Origin: Fundidesulfovibrio terrae
GTDB lineage: Bacteria; Desulfobacterota; Desulfovibrionia; Desulfovibrionales; Desulfovibrionaceae
Assembly (NCBI RefSeq): GCF_022808915.1
Contig: NZ_JAKZFS010000002.1
Location: 248,001-312,000 of the forward strand
DNA length: 64,000 nucleotides
Reading direction: 5' to 3'
Shown here: positions 27,590-35,835 of the stretch, piece by piece
Layout of the letters: each line of letters starts with the position of its first letter
Numbering within the stretch: the stretch's first letter is position 1
Notes under the pieces: model-generated
Database searches by the model: none
Told to the model about the DNA's origin: nothing
The model's input: only the letters and a program-made list of their open reading frames with translations
Position numbers and translations under genes: made by a program

Positions 27590-28132
27590 CTAGTCAGCCG
27601 GCTCGCCCTCGCCGATGCCCACGATCAACTGGGCGCGTTTAAGGAGTTGCATATGCTCCCGCTTGAGCTCCTGGAGCTTGATCTCGAAGAGCTTTTCACG
27701 GCATTTCGCGTAGAGGTCGAGGCTGGCCAGGGCCAGCCCGTCGATGCGGGATTCCAGGGCCACGAACTGCTCCCAGGCGCCCAGTTTTTTCAGGTCGTTC
27801 CAGAGCCGTTCGCGCACGGCCTTCTTGAGCAGGAAGAGAAAACCCGCCGCCTGGGAGGGGGCGAAGTTCTGCACGGCCCTGACCCGGACGATTTCGTCAA
27901 GGTAGTCGAGCACGGCCTCCAGGGCCGCGTCATCCTTGCTTTTCACAAGGTAGTCCACCACGGACTCGACGGCTTCGAGGGTGCGCACGGCCACGGGATT
28001 GTGGAAGGGGTCACGCCCCTTGTTCTTCCAGAGTTTGGCCGTTTCAGGAGGATACGTGTCCAGGATATGGTGGTACCAATCCTGTACGATGGCCTCCCGA
28101 TTGGCGGCCAGAAGTTCTTCGACAGTGTTCAT
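27590..28132 (-). CDS. RsbRD N-terminal domain-like protein at the head of the dsr operon
   Basis: This 180-aa all-helical protein begins MNTVEELLAANREAIVQDWYHHILDTYP, like the N-terminal sensor domain of RsbT co-antagonist (RsbRD) proteins, but lacks a STAS domain. From memory, a small gene of this type precedes dsrM in several Desulfovibrio-like genomes, so it may sense something relevant to Dsr function. The protein ends in a helical arm (KLFEIKLQELKREHMQLLKRAQ) that could form a coiled coil. It is the first gene of the transcription unit, 39 bases before dsrM. ATG at 28132 preceded by AGGG. Role unproven. Confidence 0.8.
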   Translation of the reverse strand: MNTVEELLAANREAIVQDWYHHILDTYPPETAKLWKNKGRDPFHNPVAVRTLEAVESVVDYLVKSKDDAALEAVLDYLDEIVRVRAVQNFAPSQAAGFLFLLKKAVRERLWNDLKKLGAWEQFVALESRIDGLALASLDLYAKCREKLFEIKLQELKREHMQLLKRAQLIVGIGEGEPAD

Positions 28133-28162
28133 GGATGCCCTGCAAGCGGCAAAAGGTGTACC

Positions 28163-28180
28163 TTGTTCGCCCCGTCACAA
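28163..28180 (-). promoter_or_regulatory. Candidate CRP/FNR-family (HcpR-like) operator upstream of the dsr operon
   Basis: On the minus strand the 18-bp sequence TTGTGACGGGGCGAACAA lies 31 bases before the first gene. It matches the TTGTGA-N6-TCACAA pattern of CRP/FNR-type sites, with a perfect left half and a degenerate right half. HcpR, a regulator of this family, is known to control sulfate-respiration genes in Desulfovibrio species. Binding here is inferred only. Confidence 0.4.
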
Positions 28181-28379
28181 ACGCCTTTCCCCATAGCCCG
28201 AGGAAATCCTTTCTGTAAAGGTTGAAAACGGCCCGGAATGCGCTCATGGCCCGAAAATCGCGGGAAGATTTGTTCGGTCCGGTTTGGGATGTGGTTTACA
28301 GGAAAGTATTTTCTGACTATCGAAAATGGTTGCCGTCCCCGGCAGAACCGCAACTTTGCGCACCACGCGCAGGAATCCC

Positions 28380-28883
28380 ATGCCCCCGTCGGAGAGCCAA
28401 CTGGCCATTCTGAACGCCGTGGCCCAGTTTTCGGTCCTGGCCCGCTACCACGGGGTCATGCCCAGCAAGCATGCCGTCGCCTACCGGGACGAGGACGTGG
28501 CCGGGCTGGTTGACCAGGGGCTTCTGGAATGGGCCCATTTCACCTACGGCTGCGGCAAGGAGCTCAAGGGCCTTCGCATCACGCCGGCCGGCGAACGCGC
28601 GGCCGCCGGGCGCGGGGATTCCCCCTCGGGCGAGGGCTCGGAACTGGCCTACGAGCACCTGCTCATCCTTAAGGACGTCTTCCATTTCAGCCGCATGCCC
28701 CGCTACCGGCGGATGATGCCCGAGAAGAAGGCCAAGCGTTACGTGGCCTGCGATTTCGAGGACCTTATCAACCGGGGCTACATCCTGAAAATCAAGCTCA
28801 AGATCCAGGGCGAGCACACCCTCAAGGGCTACGTCATCTCGGCCAAGGGCGAGCGGGAGCTCGCCGGTGCCAGGATGGCCTGA
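28380..28883 (+). CDS. Unknown protein with two tandem winged-helix-like modules
   Basis: The ATG at 28380 has AGGA five bases upstream and gives 167 aa. The protein is an internal duplication. Module 1 reads ARYHGVMPSKHAVAYRDEDVAGLVDQGLL ... KGLRITPAGERAA, and module 2 reads PRYRRMMPEKKAKRYVACDFEDLINRGYI ... KGYVISAKGEREL. The pattern helix-helix-beta hairpin ending in xxITxxGExxx resembles winged-helix domains of transcription factors. No signal or membrane segment. It is divergent from the dsr operon, so a regulatory role is conceivable, but nothing more than position supports that. Confidence 0.75.
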   Translation: MPPSESQLAILNAVAQFSVLARYHGVMPSKHAVAYRDEDVAGLVDQGLLEWAHFTYGCGKELKGLRITPAGERAAAGRGDSPSGEGSELAYEHLLILKDVFHFSRMPRYRRMMPEKKAKRYVACDFEDLINRGYILKIKLKIQGEHTLKGYVISAKGERELAGARMA

Positions 28884-28889
28884 ACGCAG

Positions 28890-28910
28890 AAGGCTCCCGA
28901 GGGAGCCCTT
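28890..28910 (+). terminator. Weak terminator hairpin
   Basis: AAGGCTCCC and GGGAGCCCTT form a short stem just after the stop at 28883. The following sequence (CCTGCTTTCG) has few Ts, so termination may be weak. It lies before the convergent amphi-Trp gene. Confidence 0.4.
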
Positions 28911-28979
28911 CCTGCTTTCGAGAGAGCGCGGCGCGGCCACCGGAGAACCGCGCAGGCGAACCGGCCGATCACGGGCCCG

Positions 28980-29246
28980 TCAGGCCGCTTCGTCCGGGGT
29001 GCCGATGCGGATGGCCGCATCGTCTGCGCGCCGCCAGGCCACTTCCAGGACGAACTTCTCCTTGTCCTTCTTTTGCGACATCTTGAGTGACACGTCCATG
29101 ACCCCGCGGGGCCTGAGCGTCAGGCAGTCCTCGCCAATGGTCATGCACACTGAGCCCGCCTTGAACCCGGCCAGAACGTCCTCCAGGTAGGCCACCACTT
29201 CCTTCATGTCCATGACGCCCTCGACCTTCACCGTGTCCTTGCCCAC
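28980..29246 (-). CDS. Amphi-Trp domain protein
   Basis: This 88-aa protein starts with GTG at 29246 behind AAGGAG. The sequence VKVEGVMDMKEVVAYLEDVLAGFKAG, then an amphipathic strand and the end FVLEVAWRR, matches the small amphi-Trp domain defined by a C-terminal amphipathic strand containing Trp. The domain is found in short proteins of archaea and anaerobic bacteria, and its role is not established. No membrane segment or signal peptide. It is probably monocistronic. Confidence 0.7.
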   Translation of the reverse strand: MGKDTVKVEGVMDMKEVVAYLEDVLAGFKAGSVCMTIGEDCLTLRPRGVMDVSLKMSQKKDKEKFVLEVAWRRADDAAIRIGTPDEAA

Positions 29247-29398
29247 TTTGTTCTCCTTTTCACAAGCAGGGCCGTGCCCGCGTGGAGGCTTCCGTGCGCG
29301 CGGTCCTGGCGAGCGGGGAGGGGGCGCGCAGCCCGGCTCCGGAAAAGAGTTGGGAAGCCATGCCGGATCTTTTAACGCCCCAAGGTGACGGTCGTGTT

Positions 29399-29884
29399 TC
29401 AGCCCGTGCGCGCGGCCAGGCCCATGACCGCTTCAAGGGCGCTCTGGCGTTTCACGTCCAGCCTGCCGCCGCCGAACAGGAAGAGCTCCGCCGTGGCCTG
29501 TCCGTTCACGCACCAGCCGATCCACACCGTGCCCACGGGCTTTTCGGGCGTGCCGCCGTCGGGGCCCGCGATGCCGGACACCGCCAGGGCGCACTGGGAC
29601 CCGAAGCGCCGGGCCGCGCCCCGGGCCATGGCCAGCACGGTCTCGCGGCTGACCGCGCCGTTGGCCGTGAGCACCTCGCCGGGCACGTCCAGCATCTCCT
29701 GCTTGATCCTGTTGGAATAGGCCACCAGGCCGCCCGTATACCAGGTCGAGCTGCCGGGCACGTTGGTCAGCTCGCTGGCGATGAGCCCGCCCGTGCACGA
29801 TTCCGCCGTGGCCAACCACCAGCCCTTGGCCCTGAGGTTTTCGGCCAGGGCCTCCACCATGTTTCCCATGAGCTCCCATTCCAT
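29399..29884 (-). CDS. pncC: Nicotinamide-nucleotide amidase (CinA C-terminal domain)
   Basis: The 161-aa protein is the stand-alone C-terminal domain of CinA, which deamidates nicotinamide mononucleotide to recycle NAD by-products. Family motifs are WWLATAESCTGGLIASELTNVPGSS, YTGGLVAYSNRIKQ and ALAVSGIAGPDGGTPEKPVGTVWIG. GGGAGG lies about 8 bases before the ATG at 29884; a second ATG five codons later has no such site. It is divergent from serS, with an 81-base gap. Length is normal for PncC. Confidence 0.92.
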   Translation of the reverse strand: MEWELMGNMVEALAENLRAKGWWLATAESCTGGLIASELTNVPGSSTWYTGGLVAYSNRIKQEMLDVPGEVLTANGAVSRETVLAMARGAARRFGSQCALAVSGIAGPDGGTPEKPVGTVWIGWCVNGQATAELFLFGGGRLDVKRQSALEAVMGLAARTG

Positions 29885-29965
29885 ATTGCGCGCCTCCCTG
29901 CTTGACCCCGAATGTACGGCCACGTAAGACGCGGCCACCATACACAAGCTTTCCGGAGGCCGCCA

Positions 29966-31237
29966 ATGCTCGATATGCGCTCGGTGCGCAAGAACCTGGA
30001 CGTCGTCCGCCAGGCCCTGGCCAACCGCCAGATGAACCTGGACATGGACCAGTTCGCCCGCCTGGATGAAACCCGCCGCGCCCTGCTTACGGAGGTGGAA
30101 GCCCTCAAGAGCGAGCGCAACGCCTCGTCGGCGGAGGTGGCCAAGCTCAAGCGCGCGGGCCAGGACGCCGCGCACCTGATGGAGCGGCTGTCGCAGGTCT
30201 CCGAGCGCATCAAGTCCCTGGACGAGGAGGTCCGCAAGGCCGACGAGGAGTCCGAGGCCTTTCTGTACTCCATACCGAACATCCCTCACGAGTCCACCCC
30301 CGTGGGCAAGGACGAGAAGGACAACCCGGTCATCCGCACCGTGGGCGAGGTGCCGTCCTTCGACTTCACCCCGAAGGAGCACTGGGAGATCGGCCAGGGC
30401 CTTAACTGCCTGGACTTCGACCGCGCCGCCAAGATCACCGGCTCGCGCTTCTCCGTGCTTTGGGGCGGACTGGCCAAGCTTGAGCGGGCGCTGGTCAGCT
30501 TCATGCTGGACATCCAGACCAAGGAGCACGGCTACACCGAAGTGGCCCCGCCCTACATCGTCAATTCCGACAGCCTGCGCGGCACCGGGCAGCTGCCCAA
30601 GTTCGAGGACGACCTCTTCAAGCTCAACTTCAAGGACTACTACCTCATCCCCACCGCCGAGGTGCCGCTGACCAACCTGCACCGCGACGAGACCCTGGAA
30701 GAGCCCGACCTGCCGCGCGCCTATTGCGCCTACACCCCGTGCTTCCGTTCCGAGGCCGGGTCCTACGGCAAGGACACCAAGGGCCTCATCCGCCAGCACC
30801 AATTCGACAAGGTGGAGCTGGTGCGCTTCTGCCGCCCCGAGGAGTCCTACGACCAGCTGGAACTGCTGACCGGCCACGCCGAGGAAATCCTCAAGCGCCT
30901 GGGGCTTCCCTACCGGGTGATCGCCCTGTGCACCGGCGACCTGGGATTCTCCTCGGCCAAGACCTACGACATCGAGGTCTGGCTGCCGGGCCAGAACGCC
31001 TACCGCGAAATATCCTCCTGCTCCAACTTCGAGGACTTCCAGGCCCGGCGGGCGGGCATCCGTTTCAAGCCCAAGGGCGGCAAGTCGCAGCTCGTCCACA
31101 CCCTGAACGGCTCGGGCCTGGCCGTTGGGCGCACCATGGTGGCCTTGCTGGAAAACTGCCAGCAGGCCGACGGGACGGTGGTTCTGCCCGAGGCGCTGGT
31201 TCCGTACATGAACGGCCAGAGCGTGCTCAGGCCGTGA
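29966..31237 (+). CDS. serS: Seryl-tRNA synthetase
   Basis: The 423-aa class II synthetase has the N-terminal tRNA-binding coiled coil (residues about 25-110: [13 protein letters not shown] ... [14 protein letters not shown]). The catalytic domain shows motif 2 ([26 protein letters not shown]) and motif 3 ([17 protein letters not shown]). It charges tRNA-Ser, and in organisms using selenocysteine also tRNA-Sec before selenylation. The ATG at 29966 is preferred, with GGAGG 6 bases upstream. Its stop overlaps the start of a 43-codon ORF (TGATG). Confidence 0.96.
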   Translation: MLDMRSVRKNLDVVRQALANRQMNLDMDQFARLDETRRALLTEVEALKSERNASSAEVAKLKRAGQDAAHLMERLSQVSERIKSLDEEVRKADEESEAFLYSIPNIPHESTPVGKDEKDNPVIRTVGEVPSFDFTPKEHWEIGQGLNCLDFDRAAKITGSRFSVLWGGLAKLERALVSFMLDIQTKEHGYTEVAPPYIVNSDSLRGTGQLPKFEDDLFKLNFKDYYLIPTAEVPLTNLHRDETLEEPDLPRAYCAYTPCFRSEAGSYGKDTKGLIRQHQFDKVELVRFCRPEESYDQLELLTGHAEEILKRLGLPYRVIALCTGDLGFSSAKTYDIEVWLPGQNAYREISSCSNFEDFQARRAGIRFKPKGGKSQLVHTLNGSGLAVGRTMVALLENCQQADGTVVLPEALVPYMNGQSVLRP

Positions 31238-31368
31238 TGCGCGCGGCGGCCGTGGCGGTAGGCGTTTTCGCCATGGCCGCGCTTTTTTCCATGGAGCTTC
31301 GGCAGGCGGCTTTGCTGGCCGCCCTGTCCGGGGCCATGGCCTGGGTGCTGGAGAAAGCGCGCAATTAG
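31237..31368 (+). CDS. Putative 43-aa hydrophobic protein coupled to serS
   Basis: The ATG at 31237 overlaps the serS stop in a TGATG junction typical of translational coupling. The product ([19 protein letters not shown] ... AMAWVLEKARN) has one or two hydrophobic helices and a basic C-terminal end. Codon third positions are GC-rich like real genes nearby. There is no independent ribosome-binding site and no recognised family, so it may be a small membrane protein or a chance ORF. Confidence 0.4.
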   Translation: MRAAAVAVGVFAMAALFSMELRQAALLAALSGAMAWVLEKARN

Positions 31369-31467
31369 GCAGGATCGCCGCCATGCGCGACGCTGTTCAG
31401 GTCCAGCTGGAGCCTGACCTGGGCGGGTTTCACACCGGCCACACCGCAACGAGCTGGATATTCCCTC

Positions 31468-33360
31468 TCACCCGCCGGTCGTGCAGCATACCTGGTTGCG
31501 CCCGGCCGCCTTGGCCTTGTAGAGTGCGAGGTCGGCGCGTTTCATGAGCTTCTCCAGGGAGTCCTCGCTTCCGTGGAAGACGGCTAGGCCGATGCTCACG
31601 GTGAAGCACAGCGCGCCGAGCCTGCTCTCCAGGCAGATATGCTCGAAGGCCTGGCGCAGGCGTTCGGCGATGGCCAGCCCCTCGTTGAAGCCGGTCTGGA
31701 TCAGCAGGACTCCGAATTCCTCGCCCCCCAGGCGGCCGGTCAGGTCCGTGGCGCGCAGTTCGGCGCGCATGGTCTCGGCCAAGGAGGTCAGCACCGCGTC
31801 CCCCGCGTCGTGGCCGTGGGCGTCGTTGACGTCCTTGAAGCTGTCGATGTCGAGCATGAGGAACACCAGAGGTTGCCCGTAACGGGTGCTGCGGCCGACC
31901 TCCTCCTGGGCCCGGGCGAGGAAATGGCGCCGGTTTGCCAGGCCGGTCAGGTGGTCCGTGTAGGCCAGGATGTCGAGTTCCCGGATTCTTCTCTCCAGTT
32001 CCGTTTGCGTGTTCTTGAGTTCCGTGACGTCCGAGGCGAGCACGAAGAATCCGCGGACCTGCCCTTCTTCGAAGTCTGGGATGTAGCGGTTCAGGGTGTA
32101 CCTTCGGCTGCCGTCGGGCTTGACCAAGGTGCGCTCGAAGGTCTGGGGCTCTCCCTCCAGGACGCTCATGAGGTAGGCTTCGTTCTTGCGGTAGAGCTCC
32201 TCCCCGAGAAGGTCCCGGGCGTGGATGCCCTGCATCTCCTCCCGCGACTTGCCGAACCATTCGAAGTAGGCTGGGTTGGCGTACACGCAACGCAAGTCCC
32301 GGCCCCAATAGGCCACCATGCCCGGGATGTTGTCGGTGATGGTCCTGATGAACCGTTCGTTCTCGGCCAGGTTTCGGGTGGCATCGGCCATCTCGCGCGC
32401 GTGCGTGCGCTGGCGCTTTTGGTAGCCGGCCATGCCCAATACGGAAAGAAGGACGGCCGCACAGAACAGGCCGCCCTGCCAGAACGCCTCCCTGCGCCAG
32501 CTGGCGAAGACTCCGCTCATGCCGCGGGAGATGCCCACTACCAACGGAGTATCCAACTTCAGGGCGGGTGGCTGGATGGTGCGCACCGCCAGCATGCGGT
32601 ACTCGCCGGTGGAGTGCAGCCTTCCGGAGAAGACGTTGGCTCCCCGGCCGCTTTCGCGGTGCTGCGTGAAGAAGCTGCCGGGCTGGGCGAGATTCTTCCC
32701 CATGGCTGTTTCGTCGGCCGGCGCGGTCATGAAAAGGTCGCCGCTGCCGTGGACCAGGTCCGCCCGCATGTCCGGCGTGTCGAGCACGGAGGTCAGCAGG
32801 GGGAAGAAGAACTCGGGGTCAAGGGTGGCCGTGACGACCCCGGCCAACTCTCCAGAGGGGCCCGGGATCATCCGCGACACGTTGATGGCGAACACGCCCA
32901 GCGTGGTGCGGTGCGGGGGGGAGACGTAGAGCCTGTCAGGATCGGGAGCCTGCCTGATGGACTGGAAGTAGGCCCGTTGGCTGGCATCGAAGCCCAGCAG
33001 CTCCGGCCGGCTGGAAGCCTGGATGATTCCTTGGCCGTCGAGGACGGACAGGGTGCGCGCGCCGGTCAACGCGTCGGTGAGGGTGAGGAGGCGGCTGTTG
33101 AAGTCCCGGCCGGAGTCGCCCCGGGTCCAATCCCTGCTCAGGTCCGCCAGCACGGGGGCGAGGGCGCTCAGGTTCTGGTCGGTGATCTGCTGGACGATCC
33201 GGGTGGTGAACAGCAGACGTTCCTGTTCGCGGGCCTCGATTCTGCTCCGTTCCTGGAACAGGTTCCCCCCGATCACCCCGCCCAGCGTCAGCAGGCCCAG
33301 GCCGAGGAACAGCCAGTGGATGCGTGCGTGCCGCGCCTGCCGGGAGAGATGAGTGTCCAT
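31468..33360 (-). CDS. Membrane Cache-PAS-GGDEF diguanylate cyclase
   Basis: This 630-aa protein has a transmembrane helix at residues about 16-36 and a periplasmic double-Cache-like sensor (about 40-285; FDASQRAYFQSIRQAPDPDRLYVSPPH). A second membrane helix (FWQGGLFCAAVLLSVLGMAGY) is followed by a PAS domain (VYANPAYFEWFGKSREEMQG) and a C-terminal GGDEF domain. The active loop is LGGEEF and the I-site RATD lies five residues upstream, so an active, product-inhibited cyclase is expected. It would convert an external small-molecule signal into c-di-GMP. Probably monocistronic. Confidence 0.92.
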   Translation of the reverse strand: MDTHLSRQARHARIHWLFLGLGLLTLGGVIGGNLFQERSRIEAREQERLLFTTRIVQQITDQNLSALAPVLADLSRDWTRGDSGRDFNSRLLTLTDALTGARTLSVLDGQGIIQASSRPELLGFDASQRAYFQSIRQAPDPDRLYVSPPHRTTLGVFAINVSRMIPGPSGELAGVVTATLDPEFFFPLLTSVLDTPDMRADLVHGSGDLFMTAPADETAMGKNLAQPGSFFTQHRESGRGANVFSGRLHSTGEYRMLAVRTIQPPALKLDTPLVVGISRGMSGVFASWRREAFWQGGLFCAAVLLSVLGMAGYQKRQRTHAREMADATRNLAENERFIRTITDNIPGMVAYWGRDLRCVYANPAYFEWFGKSREEMQGIHARDLLGEELYRKNEAYLMSVLEGEPQTFERTLVKPDGSRRYTLNRYIPDFEEGQVRGFFVLASDVTELKNTQTELERRIRELDILAYTDHLTGLANRRHFLARAQEEVGRSTRYGQPLVFLMLDIDSFKDVNDAHGHDAGDAVLTSLAETMRAELRATDLTGRLGGEEFGVLLIQTGFNEGLAIAERLRQAFEHICLESRLGALCFTVSIGLAVFHGSEDSLEKLMKRADLALYKAKAAGRNQVCCTTGG

Positions 33361-33510
33361 TGTCGATGTGTTCCGAAGACTGCACGGTTCTCTATGCCCG
33401 ACTGTAGGTGCGAGCCGTCCGGTATGCAGTGGTCACGGCCGGAGAATCGTTGTCCCCGCCGTTTTGCAGAGGAAGAGTATCGTTTTTTCGGTGAAAAGGC
33501 TACCGGGCGC

Positions 33511-34275
33511 TCACATGTCCAGCAAAAACGATCGCGCCATGCTGAGCACTTCCTCGAAGGGGCGTTTGTTCTTTAGAGCCAGGGCCATCTCCAGACCCAG
33601 GTTCATCTTGTGTGACGCCTCGATCATGAGCTCCCGGGCCTGGGCGTCCAGGCGGCGGCGGATGAAGGGTTCGTCGAGACCGTCGATACACAGGCGCGCG
33701 GCGTCCGCCAGGTAGGGAAAGGACATGCCCGGCAGAAAGGTCTGCAAGCCGGTCCTGCCCTGGCGGCGCGCCCACAGGATGAAGAATAGGAGCTTCAGGA
33801 TCAGCTCCTCGGGGCGCGTGGCGTGGGACACGTCGGGAAACACCGCCGCGTCCAGGTCGCCCGCGCGCATGGTTTCGATGAGGCCCTGGGCCTGCTCCAT
33901 GGCCTTGGATTCATCCAGCACCGGCATGCCGAAGCCGCCGGACAAGGTGATGAGGGCCTTGGCCGGATTTTCGCCCGTGGCCATGGCGCAGGCCGCCTGC
34001 CGGATGAGCCGCAGCTTGCGCCGGAAATCCCGGGTGAGGGTCAGGGATTTGTTGCGGGCCATGCGCCTGACCGTATCGTCCTCCGTGGAGGAGGTGGCGG
34101 CTTGCAGGAGCAAGCGGGTGTAGGGCTCGGTCACGTGCTGGAGTTCCTCGGCCAGGGCCTCGGAGCCGCGCTTCTGGTCCAGCATGCGCTTAACCGAGAG
34201 CCAGTACGCCGCGTAGCCGGAGGGGGGGATGGTCACGAGGTCCAGTGGGGTCTGCGTGGAAGTTGTTTCCGCCAT
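33511..34275 (-). CDS. Hypothetical protein divergent from hgcA
   Basis: The ATG at 34275 (MAETTSTQTPLDLVTIPPSG) has AAGGTG upstream and gives 254 aa; a TTG five codons earlier is an alternative. The protein is largely helical and cytoplasmic, with hydrophobic stretches (ELILKLLFFILWARR) that could be a buried or membrane-associated helix. No family was recognised. It starts 45 bases from the hgcA start on the opposite strand, so the two genes must share a very compact promoter region. A functional link with mercury methylation is possible but unsupported beyond that. Confidence 0.75.
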   Translation of the reverse strand: MAETTSTQTPLDLVTIPPSGYAAYWLSVKRMLDQKRGSEALAEELQHVTEPYTRLLLQAATSSTEDDTVRRMARNKSLTLTRDFRRKLRLIRQAACAMATGENPAKALITLSGGFGMPVLDESKAMEQAQGLIETMRAGDLDAAVFPDVSHATRPEELILKLLFFILWARRQGRTGLQTFLPGMSFPYLADAARLCIDGLDEPFIRRRLDAQARELMIEASHKMNLGLEMALALKNKRPFEEVLSMARSFLLDM

Positions 34276-34320
34276 GCCTGCACCTTGCAAAATCCGGGCG
34301 GGAGAGGCAAGCTGCCGCCC

Positions 34321-35526
34321 ATGAAAGAGTTGTTCTCCAAGCCCAAAGAGTCCTGCTGACCGCCCAAGGGGCCGGCGGTTCCGCCGGACGACTCGTGCTG
34401 CTCCGCCCCGGAGCAGGCTTCCTGCCTCACTCCTCCGCTCGAGGCCGCGTCATCCTGTTGTGGGACGCAGGCGCGGGCTCTGCCAGCGATCCCCGGATAC
34501 CGGCGCTGGCATTTCGTGGAGGGATTTCAAGACACCCCGGCCGGGCGCGTGCCAACGGTCAAGACCCGCCTGGAGCGGCCCGACCGCCTGGGCGCGGTTC
34601 TGGTGCGCCTGGGGATCGGGCGCGGCAGCTATCGCGTCGCTCCGGGGCTCTACGCCGTGGGTTCGCCCGGGCCGCAGAGCCCGGTGCTGGTCACGGCCAA
34701 TTACAAACTGAGTTTCGACAGCCTGCGCAAGGAGCTCTCCGGGATCGACGCCTGGATCCTGGTGCTGGACACCCTGGGCGTGAACGTGTGGTGCGCTGCC
34801 GGGAAAAAGACCTTCGGCACGGCCGAGCTGGCGGCGCGCATCCGCGCCACAGGGCTGGAAAAGGTCGTGTCCCACCGCAAGATCGTCGTGCCCCAGCTGG
34901 GTGCTCCGGGCGTGGCCGCGCATGAGGTCAAGGCCGCGACCGGCTTCAGGGTGGTCTACGGTCCGGTGCGGGCTTCGGACGTGCGCGCCTTCCTGGCCGC
35001 CGGGATGAAGGCTGGCCCCGCCATGCGCCGGGTGCGCTTCTCCGCGGGGGAGCGCGTGGTGGTGGGTCTGGTGGAATTCGCCAACGAGCGGCGCACCATG
35101 GCCCAGGTGGCCGGGGCGCTGTTTGCTCTGGCCGGACTGGGATCGGGAATCTTTTCGCTCTCGCGCGCCTGGCTCGGCCTGTGGACGGGGCTTGCCGCCT
35201 ACGCCGTGGGCTTCCTGGCCGGAAACGTGCTCACGCCGCTGGCGCTGCCCTGGCTGCCTGGGCGGTCCTTCGCCTTCAAGGGGGCAGTGGCCGGCGCCCT
35301 GGCCGGTCTGTGCGCCCCGTTCTTCGGGCCGTCTGCCTGGGCCTCGGCCGGGATGTGGCTGGGGGCGGTGGTGGCCGGGTCCTGGTACGGCATGAACTTC
35401 ACCGGCTCCTCCACCTACACCTCGCCCTCGGGCGTGGAGAAGGAGATGCGCGCGGCCATTCCCTTCCAGGCGGCCGGGCTTATACTTGCCGTGATACTCT
35501 GGCGAATGGGCCTGGGAGGTTTCTGA
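34321..35526 (+). CDS. hgcA: HgcA, mercury-methylating corrinoid protein; candidate selenoprotein (in-frame TGA at codon 13)
   Basis: The corrinoid domain carries the diagnostic HgcA cap-helix motif NVWCAAGK at residues 155-162 (numbered from 34321), with Cys158 the cobalt ligand used to methylate Hg(II). Five membrane helices follow (about 245-400). Conserved sequence runs upstream of the only later start, a GTG at codon 66: YRRWHFVEGFQDTPAGRVPTV. The frame is open and GC3-rich back to ATG 34321 if TGA 34357-34359 is read as selenocysteine. The tail then has Ser-Cys-Sec at 11-13, Ser-Cys-Cys at 25-27 and 45-47, and a Cys at 35. Ribosome binding is uncertain: GGAG lies 16 bases before the ATG, closer to an in-frame CTG at 34312. 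A mutation to stop, or a base error, is the alternative. The stop overlaps hgcB by one base. Confidence 0.9.
34360..34387 (+). promoter_or_regulatory. Candidate bacterial SECIS element in hgcA
   Basis: CCGGCG (34372-34377) pairs with CGCCGG (34382-34387), leaving the apical loop GTTC. The loop starts with G and lies 18 nt after the TGA. This fits the general bacterial SECIS description of a stem-loop immediately downstream of UGA, with a short G-containing apical loop 16-37 nt away. GC-rich hairpins are common in this genome, so the match is suggestive, not decisive. Confidence 0.5.
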
Positions 35527-35828
35527 TGGCGGGACTCAAGTACATCGAAGGCGTGGCCACCCTGCGCCTGGACGAGGAAGCCTGCACGGGCTGCGGCATG
35601 TGCCGCGAGGTCTGCCCGCACGGCGTGTTCGGCACCGAGCCGGGCAAGGCCCGCATCGAAAATCTTGACGCCTGCATGGAGTGCGGGGCCTGCGCGCTCA
35701 ACTGCCGCGAGGGGGCCCTTTCCGTGTCCCAGGGCGTGGGTTGTGCCCGAGCCATCATCCACGGCTGGATCACGGGCGGGCCGCCGTCGTGCGACTGCGG
35801 GGGGGATGGCGGCTCCACCTGCTGTTAG
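35526..35828 (+). CDS. hgcB: HgcB, ferredoxin partner of HgcA
   Basis: The 100-aa protein has two [4Fe-4S] motifs, Cys20-23-26-30 (CTGCGMCREVCP) and Cys50-53-56-60 (CMECGACALNC). It also has the extra Cys73 (VGCARAI) and a C-terminal Cys99-Cys100 pair, all typical of HgcB. It reduces the HgcA corrinoid to Co(I), and its C-terminal cysteines are thought to hand over Hg(II). The ATG overlaps the hgcA stop (TGATG). It ends 7 bases from the convergent P-type ATPase gene, with no terminator in between. Confidence 0.95.
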   Translation: MAGLKYIEGVATLRLDEEACTGCGMCREVCPHGVFGTEPGKARIENLDACMECGACALNCREGALSVSQGVGCARAIIHGWITGGPPSCDCGGDGGSTCC

Positions 35829-35835
35829 GGTCGCC

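Noticed and set aside
29399-31384. Long minus-strand open frame (over 600 codons) running through serS and pncC
   Set aside because: Only its last 161 codons match a family (PncC). The rest lies antisense to serS, has no recognisable domains, and reflects GC-rich codon structure.
34516-35526. Short form of HgcA starting at the GTG at 34516
   Set aside because: It lacks a ribosome-binding site and cuts off conserved HgcA sequence just upstream (YRRWHF), so the longer frame through the TGA is preferred, though not proven.
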